Source: Nitrospirota bacterium (GTDB lineage: Bacteria > Nitrospirota > Thermodesulfovibrionia > Thermodesulfovibrionales > Magnetobacteriaceae). Taken from it: a DNA stretch of 9,159 nucleotides. The stretch lies in assembly GCA_015233485.1 (NCBI GenBank), contig JADFXO010000147.1, positions 1 through 9,159 on the forward strand, given 5' to 3'. The notes under the pieces were generated by a model. It was not told where the DNA came from and ran no database searches. It saw nothing but the letters and a program-made list of their open reading frames with translations. This document shows positions 6,266 to 9,159 of the stretch, one piece after another (the first letter of the stretch is position 1; each line of letters begins with the position of its first letter). The position numbers and the translations under genes are program-made.

Positions 6266-6296
6266 TCACACAAACAAATGTCAACATCACACAAAC
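6266..6296 (-). repeat. 10-bp direct repeat at the end of rpmI
   Basis: TCACACAAAC occurs at 6266-6275 and again at 6287-6296 on the plus strand (GTTTGTGTGA on the coding strand), a 21-nt period. The second copy encodes the last codons and TGA stop of rpmI, so the end of the gene looks duplicated into the rpmI-rplT spacer. Confidence 0.6.
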
Positions 6297-6484
6297 GGAA
6301 TAAGTCTTGATATGTTTCTGTGCTGAGTGGCGTCAACGATTGTGGCTGTCCTCAGCCTGCGCGTCCTTTTTGCGGGTTTACCGGTCATCATATGGCTCTT
6401 ATTGGCCCTGTTTCTTTTTATTTTACCGGTGCCGGTCTTTTTAAAGCGTTTCTCGGCTCCCCTGTGCGTCTTTAATTTTGGCAC
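6287..6484 (-). CDS. rpmI: Large ribosomal subunit protein bL35
   Basis: 65 residues, the standard L35 size. The very basic sequence begins MPKLKTHRGAEKRFKKTGTG and has the family core KIKRNRANKSHMMTGKPAKRTRRLR, ending HRNISRLIPFV; it packs inside the 50S subunit against 23S rRNA. The start codon is GTG at 6484, supported by a near-perfect AAGGAGGT 6 nt upstream and by the conserved PKLKTHRG that follows at once. It is the first gene of the rpmI-rplT-pheS-pheT cluster. infC (IF3), which usually precedes it, is not there; a CFI-box gene is. A promoter of its own is visible upstream. Confidence 0.97.
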   Translation of the reverse strand: MPKLKTHRGAEKRFKKTGTGKIKRNRANKSHMMTGKPAKRTRRLRTATIVDATQHRNISRLIPFV

Positions 6485-6490
6485 TATAAT

Positions 6491-6498
6491 ACCTCCTT
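6491..6498 (-). promoter_or_regulatory. Strong ribosome binding site of rpmI (GTG start)
   Basis: AAGGAGGT on the minus strand, 6 nt before GTG 6484. Its closeness to the anti-Shine-Dalgarno complement supports the GTG start. Confidence 0.85.
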
Positions 6499-6538
6499 GT
6501 TCTTAAAACCGCTTCGCTGAATCTCAAGTTAAACAGCA

Positions 6539-6568
6539 ATTATAAACTAATATCTTACTAATAGGCAA
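6539..6568 (-). promoter_or_regulatory. Promoter for rpmI-rplT-pheS-pheT
   Basis: On the minus strand a perfect -10 TATAAT (6539-6544) and a -35 TTGCCT (6563-6568, 4 of 6) are 18 nt apart. The start would fall near 6532, leaving a leader of roughly 48 nt before rpmI. It lies just downstream of the terminator-like element that ends the CFI-box gene, so the translation genes seem to be expressed separately from it. Confidence 0.6.
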
Positions 6569-6580
6569 GAGCTATTATTG

Positions 6581-6618
6581 AAAAAAACCGTCAGCGTCAA
6601 AGTTATTTGAACAGTTTT
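6581..6618 (-). terminator. Possible terminator of the CFI-box gene
   Basis: On the minus strand AAAACTGTT (6610-6618), which overlaps the TAA stop, can pair with GACGGTTTT (6584-6592) using two wobble pairs. An inner CAAA-TAAC-TTTG hairpin lies in the loop, and the T run continues to 6581. The stem is weak and A-T rich, so this is tentative. Confidence 0.4.
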
Positions 6619-7420
6619 ACTCATCAATCTTATTCTTTGAGCGCGGGAAATGTTCCATGGCAGCCCTCACCGCCGTAACAATCGTAGCCAAAGGCGTTAG
6701 AATTGCACGCGCCACCGCCCGAAGTTGCGGCCTTTGCTCCATAGTTGCAGCCAATCTGGGACCATTACGATTGTACCATTCGATGAAGTCTTGCCCAACC
6801 TTATAGTTGACCAAGACTTCATCCCGCAAGCTGCGAAAACTTGCGACAATCGGATGGTGTGGATCATCATAGGCTGCTGTGGTTACGAAACAATGTGAAC
6901 CTAAAGGAGTTTTTGTTTCCAACACAATCGGTTCAATTGAGTAAAAAAAATTGTCAACTGTATAACCCACGATATACCAAACACCAAGTTTTATCTTTAG
7001 AGACTCGGCATGGAAAGTGGTTTCTTGTTCCATTACGCTATTGGGCGGAATGTTGAAACGAATCTCGTTTGTATCCGTTATGATATCCCCATTTTTCTTG
7101 TGAATTATAACTGTGACATTATGAAAATTACCATCTCTGTTGGCTATCTGCACGGCAACGGATGGCGCTATATAACTTCCAGCGGAAGTTCCAGAGGAAT
7201 AGTAATGAGTGGATTGAAATTCACGGATATTAACTATTTCTATGAAACCAGGAAGTATGCCTACCCCACGATGAAGGTACTCTTGTTTTTCAGCTAATTC
7301 CTTGTTCTTTTGGGGGATTGTCCATTTCTTTCTTAATCGCACCCATATTACACAAAAGATACCCACAAATAGCAAGAAACCCAACATAAAGAATATAACA
7401 GCCACATCTTTACCTGACAT
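6617..7420 (-). CDS. Membrane-anchored CFI-box-CTERM domain protein
   Basis: 267 residues. One hydrophobic segment near the N-terminus (about 6-28; VAVIFFMLGFLLFVGIFCVI), followed by basic residues RLRKK, suggests a single-pass anchor. The middle (about 50-170) is beta-rich and resembles a small extracytoplasmic or cytoplasmic sandwich: PSVAVQIANRDG, NVTVIIHKKNGDII, RFNIPPNS and VWYIVGYTVDN fall in successive strands. I do not recognise a named domain there. The C-terminal part (177-250) fits the CFI-box-CTERM domain: CFVTTAAYDDPHHPIV, then FRSLRDEVLVNYKVGQDFIEWY, then a hydrophobic end AILTPLATIV. Relatives usually read CFIATAAYG; here Thr replaces the first Ala. The domain's function is unknown, though it recurs at C-termini of diverse proteins. 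ATG 7420 has only a distant GAGGGG. It occupies the place before rpmI where infC is usual. Confidence 0.75.
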   Translation of the reverse strand: MSGKDVAVIFFMLGFLLFVGIFCVIWVRLRKKWTIPQKNKELAEKQEYLHRGVGILPGFIEIVNIREFQSTHYYSSGTSAGSYIAPSVAVQIANRDGNFHNVTVIIHKKNGDIITDTNEIRFNIPPNSVMEQETTFHAESLKIKLGVWYIVGYTVDNFFYSIEPIVLETKTPLGSHCFVTTAAYDDPHHPIVASFRSLRDEVLVNYKVGQDFIEWYNRNGPRLAATMEQRPQLRAVARAILTPLATIVTAVRAAMEHFPRSKNKIDE

Positions 7421-7493
7421 TCTTTGCTTTTCCCCTCAAAAAAAACCTGTAGGCATTTGAGCCACGCTTACCGATTCCAATTAAGTCTACCAC

Positions 7494-9159
7494 CTATGCA
7501 GAATGCCTCAGAGACTCAAGCATCAGCTCTGTTATCTTCTTAGCGAACGACGCAGGGTCTTTTGGTTTATTGCCGTCAAGCACAAGGGCCTGTTCATAGA
7601 GCATGTCTATGCTGGCATCAGCACCGTGTTTATCTTTTTCGATGACGGAGTTTAGAGCCTCAATCAATGGGTGGCTTGGATTTATCTCCATGATTCGCAT
7701 ATTTTTAGGGACGTCTTTGCCCATTGAGCGCAGCATTCGCTCCATCGCGGGGTCAATCGCGCCCTCGTCCGAGACGAGACAGCACGGCGACTGCTTTAGC
7801 CTTCCTGACAGGCGCACCTCTTTTACCTCGTCCTTCAGGCGACTCGTTATCTGGGCAAGCAGCTTTTCGTACTTATGGCCCTCTTCCTCTTTCTTCTTTT
7901 CGTCTTTCTTATCAAGGTCAAAGCTGCCCTTGATGACAGACTTCATACGCTTGCCCTTGTAGTCGAAATAGCCGAATATGATGTCGTCCACCTCATCAAG
8001 CATGAAGAGCACTTCGTAGCCCTTGTCATTAAACTTCTCCAGATGAGGCGATTGTAACGCCTCGTCATACGATGGGCCGGTTATGTAGAAAATCTCATTC
8101 TGGCCCTCTCTCATGGTCTCGACATATTCTTTCAGCGTAGTGTATGCCTCTTTGCCCGTTTTATTAGACCGGAAGAGCAGCAAATCGGCTATCGCCTCCC
8201 GCCTCTGGAAATCAAAATGCACGCCCTCTTTGAGCACCTTGCCGAGTTCTTCGTAGAATTTCTTGTACTTTTCGAAGTCCTTCTGCTTCATATCCGACAG
8301 CGTGTCGAGAACTTTTTTTGTGATATTTTTGTTAATTACGCTGACGTGCGGGTTGTTCTGCAGTATCTCTCTTGATACGTTTAACGGCAAATCCGATGAG
8401 TCTACAACGCCCTTGACAAACCGCAGATATTTCGGCACAAGCTCCTCGCAGTGGTCCATAATCTGAACCCTCTTTACATAGAGCACCGGGCCTATCTTAA
8501 ATTGTTCATAAAAAATATCCATCGGCACATGCGACGGGATATATATCAGGGCGGTAAACTCGGACGTGCCCTCGGCCTTAAAATGGATAACACTGAGCGG
8601 GTCGGTAAAATCGTGAGAGACATGCTTATAGAATTCGTTATATTGTTCTTCGGTTATCTCTGATTTGTCCTTCAGCCATATGGCCTTTTGGGAGTTCAGC
8701 GTCTCTTCTTTTGTCAGCTTTACCTTTTTACCCTTATCAAGGGCGCTGTCCTCTTCGCGCTCCACATCCATAACTATGGGGTATTCGATGTAATCGGAGT
8801 ATTTTTTAACAATAGTGCTGATTTCCCAGTGATTAAGATAGTTCTTATCATCTTCTTTAATATGCAGGATAACGTCTGTGCCATGTGCTGCCCTTTCGGC
8901 GTCTTCGACGGTAACCGTGCCCTTAGCCTCGGATTCCCATTTGACGGCGGTGCCGGCCTTTACGCTTTTGGTTATCACTGTAACCTTGTCGGCAACCATG
9001 AAAGAAGAGTAGAAGCCGACGCCGAACTGCCCGATGAGGTTCATGTCGCCTTTTTCTTTTAAAGCGCGCATAAAGTCAAGCGTCCCTGAGTGGGCAATCG
9101 TGCCAAGCTCTGCGATGATTTCCTCTTTAGTCATACCGATACCGTTGTCGCTGATGGTG
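7494..9159 (-). CDS. htpG: Chaperone HtpG (bacterial Hsp90), N-terminus beyond the window
   Basis: The frame is open to the right edge and 554 residues are visible; by comparison with E. coli HtpG about 78 N-terminal residues, including the ATPase Glu and Asn of the first helix, lie outside. HtpG is a homodimeric ATP-dependent cytoplasmic chaperone. The first visible residues, TISDNGIGM, are the ATP-binding DxGxG motif, followed by GTIAHSGT and the lid end GQFGVGFYSSFMVADKV. The middle domain has the catalytic-Arg loop LPLNVSREILQNNP and FVKGVVDSSDLP. The C-terminal dimerisation part has MRIMEINPSHPLIEALNSV and ends LRHSA, without the MEEVD tail of eukaryotic Hsp90, as expected in bacteria. 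The charged stretch KKDEKKKEEEGHKYEKLL marks the middle-to-C-terminal junction. It is on the same strand as the CFI-box gene, 73 nt upstream of it, with no convincing terminator between. Confidence 0.96.
   Translation of the reverse strand, partial: TISDNGIGMTKEEIIAELGTIAHSGTLDFMRALKEKGDMNLIGQFGVGFYSSFMVADKVTVITKSVKAGTAVKWESEAKGTVTVEDAERAAHGTDVILHIKEDDKNYLNHWEISTIVKKYSDYIEYPIVMDVEREEDSALDKGKKVKLTKEETLNSQKAIWLKDKSEITEEQYNEFYKHVSHDFTDPLSVIHFKAEGTSEFTALIYIPSHVPMDIFYEQFKIGPVLYVKRVQIMDHCEELVPKYLRFVKGVVDSSDLPLNVSREILQNNPHVSVINKNITKKVLDTLSDMKQKDFEKYKKFYEELGKVLKEGVHFDFQRREAIADLLLFRSNKTGKEAYTTLKEYVETMREGQNEIFYITGPSYDEALQSPHLEKFNDKGYEVLFMLDEVDDIIFGYFDYKGKRMKSVIKGSFDLDKKDEKKKEEEGHKYEKLLAQITSRLKDEVKEVRLSGRLKQSPCCLVSDEGAIDPAMERMLRSMGKDVPKNMRIMEINPSHPLIEALNSVIEKDKHGADASIDMLYEQALVLDGNKPKDPASFAKKITELMLESLRHSA

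Noticed and set aside
6485..6532. L20-binding leader structure or T-box-like attenuator before rpmI
   Set aside because: The leader of about 48 nt is too short for a T-box and I could not find a convincing pseudoknot or leader peptide with Phe codons.
7436..7462. CTCAAA...TTTGAG inverted repeat with an internal T run after htpG
   Set aside because: On the minus strand the T run lies inside the loop and G-rich sequence follows the stem, so it does not fit an intrinsic terminator; six A-T-rich pairs may be chance.

Overview
The window is bacterial chromosomal DNA of moderate G+C, coding on nearly its whole length. Most genes lie on the minus strand; one two-gene unit lies on the plus strand. 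The conserved genes are a bacterial phenylalanyl-tRNA synthetase pair (pheS, pheT), ribosomal proteins L20 and L35 (rplT, rpmI) and the chaperone htpG. Around them are a secreted Kelch-repeat protein, an Uma2-family nuclease-like protein, a PPC/DUF296 protein, a CFI-box-CTERM protein and one unrecognised protein. This mix resembles an environmental Gram-negative-type lineage. Nitrospirota is my best guess, but nothing in the window proves it.

Left part (1-1865): the 5' end of a minus-strand Kelch-repeat protein with a signal peptide runs off the left edge. Between it and the divergent plus-strand genes lies a compact control region. It holds a sigma70-like promoter for the Kelch gene, a minus-strand terminator-like hairpin followed by a run of seven T, and an extended -10 promoter for the plus-strand pair. 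The pair is an Uma2-family protein and a PPC-domain protein with stop and start codons back to back, so it is very likely an operon.

Centre (1900-6484): read on the minus strand, the order is rpmI, rplT, pheS, pheT and then an unrecognised 235-residue protein. rplT and pheS overlap by 4 nt (GTGA) and pheS and pheT are 9 nt apart, so translation is probably coupled. L35 and L20 go to the large ribosomal subunit; PheS and PheT form the (alpha-beta)2 enzyme that charges tRNA-Phe. A good promoter lies directly upstream of rpmI. infC, the usual gene before rpmI, is absent from that place. PheT is the oddest protein here: it lacks the OB-fold (EMAP-like) B2 domain and carries a strictly alternating Gly-X tract encoded by a hexanucleotide repeat.

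Right part (6617-9159): a membrane-anchored CFI-box-CTERM protein of unknown function, and htpG (Hsp90), whose N-terminal end lies beyond the right edge.

I saw no tRNA, rRNA, CRISPR array, transposase or clear mobile element, and no stretch over 300 bases without a gene. I did not find a convincing new multi-gene system. The best leads are the reduced and repeat-bearing PheT, the displaced infC with a private rpmI promoter, and the Uma2-PPC pair.
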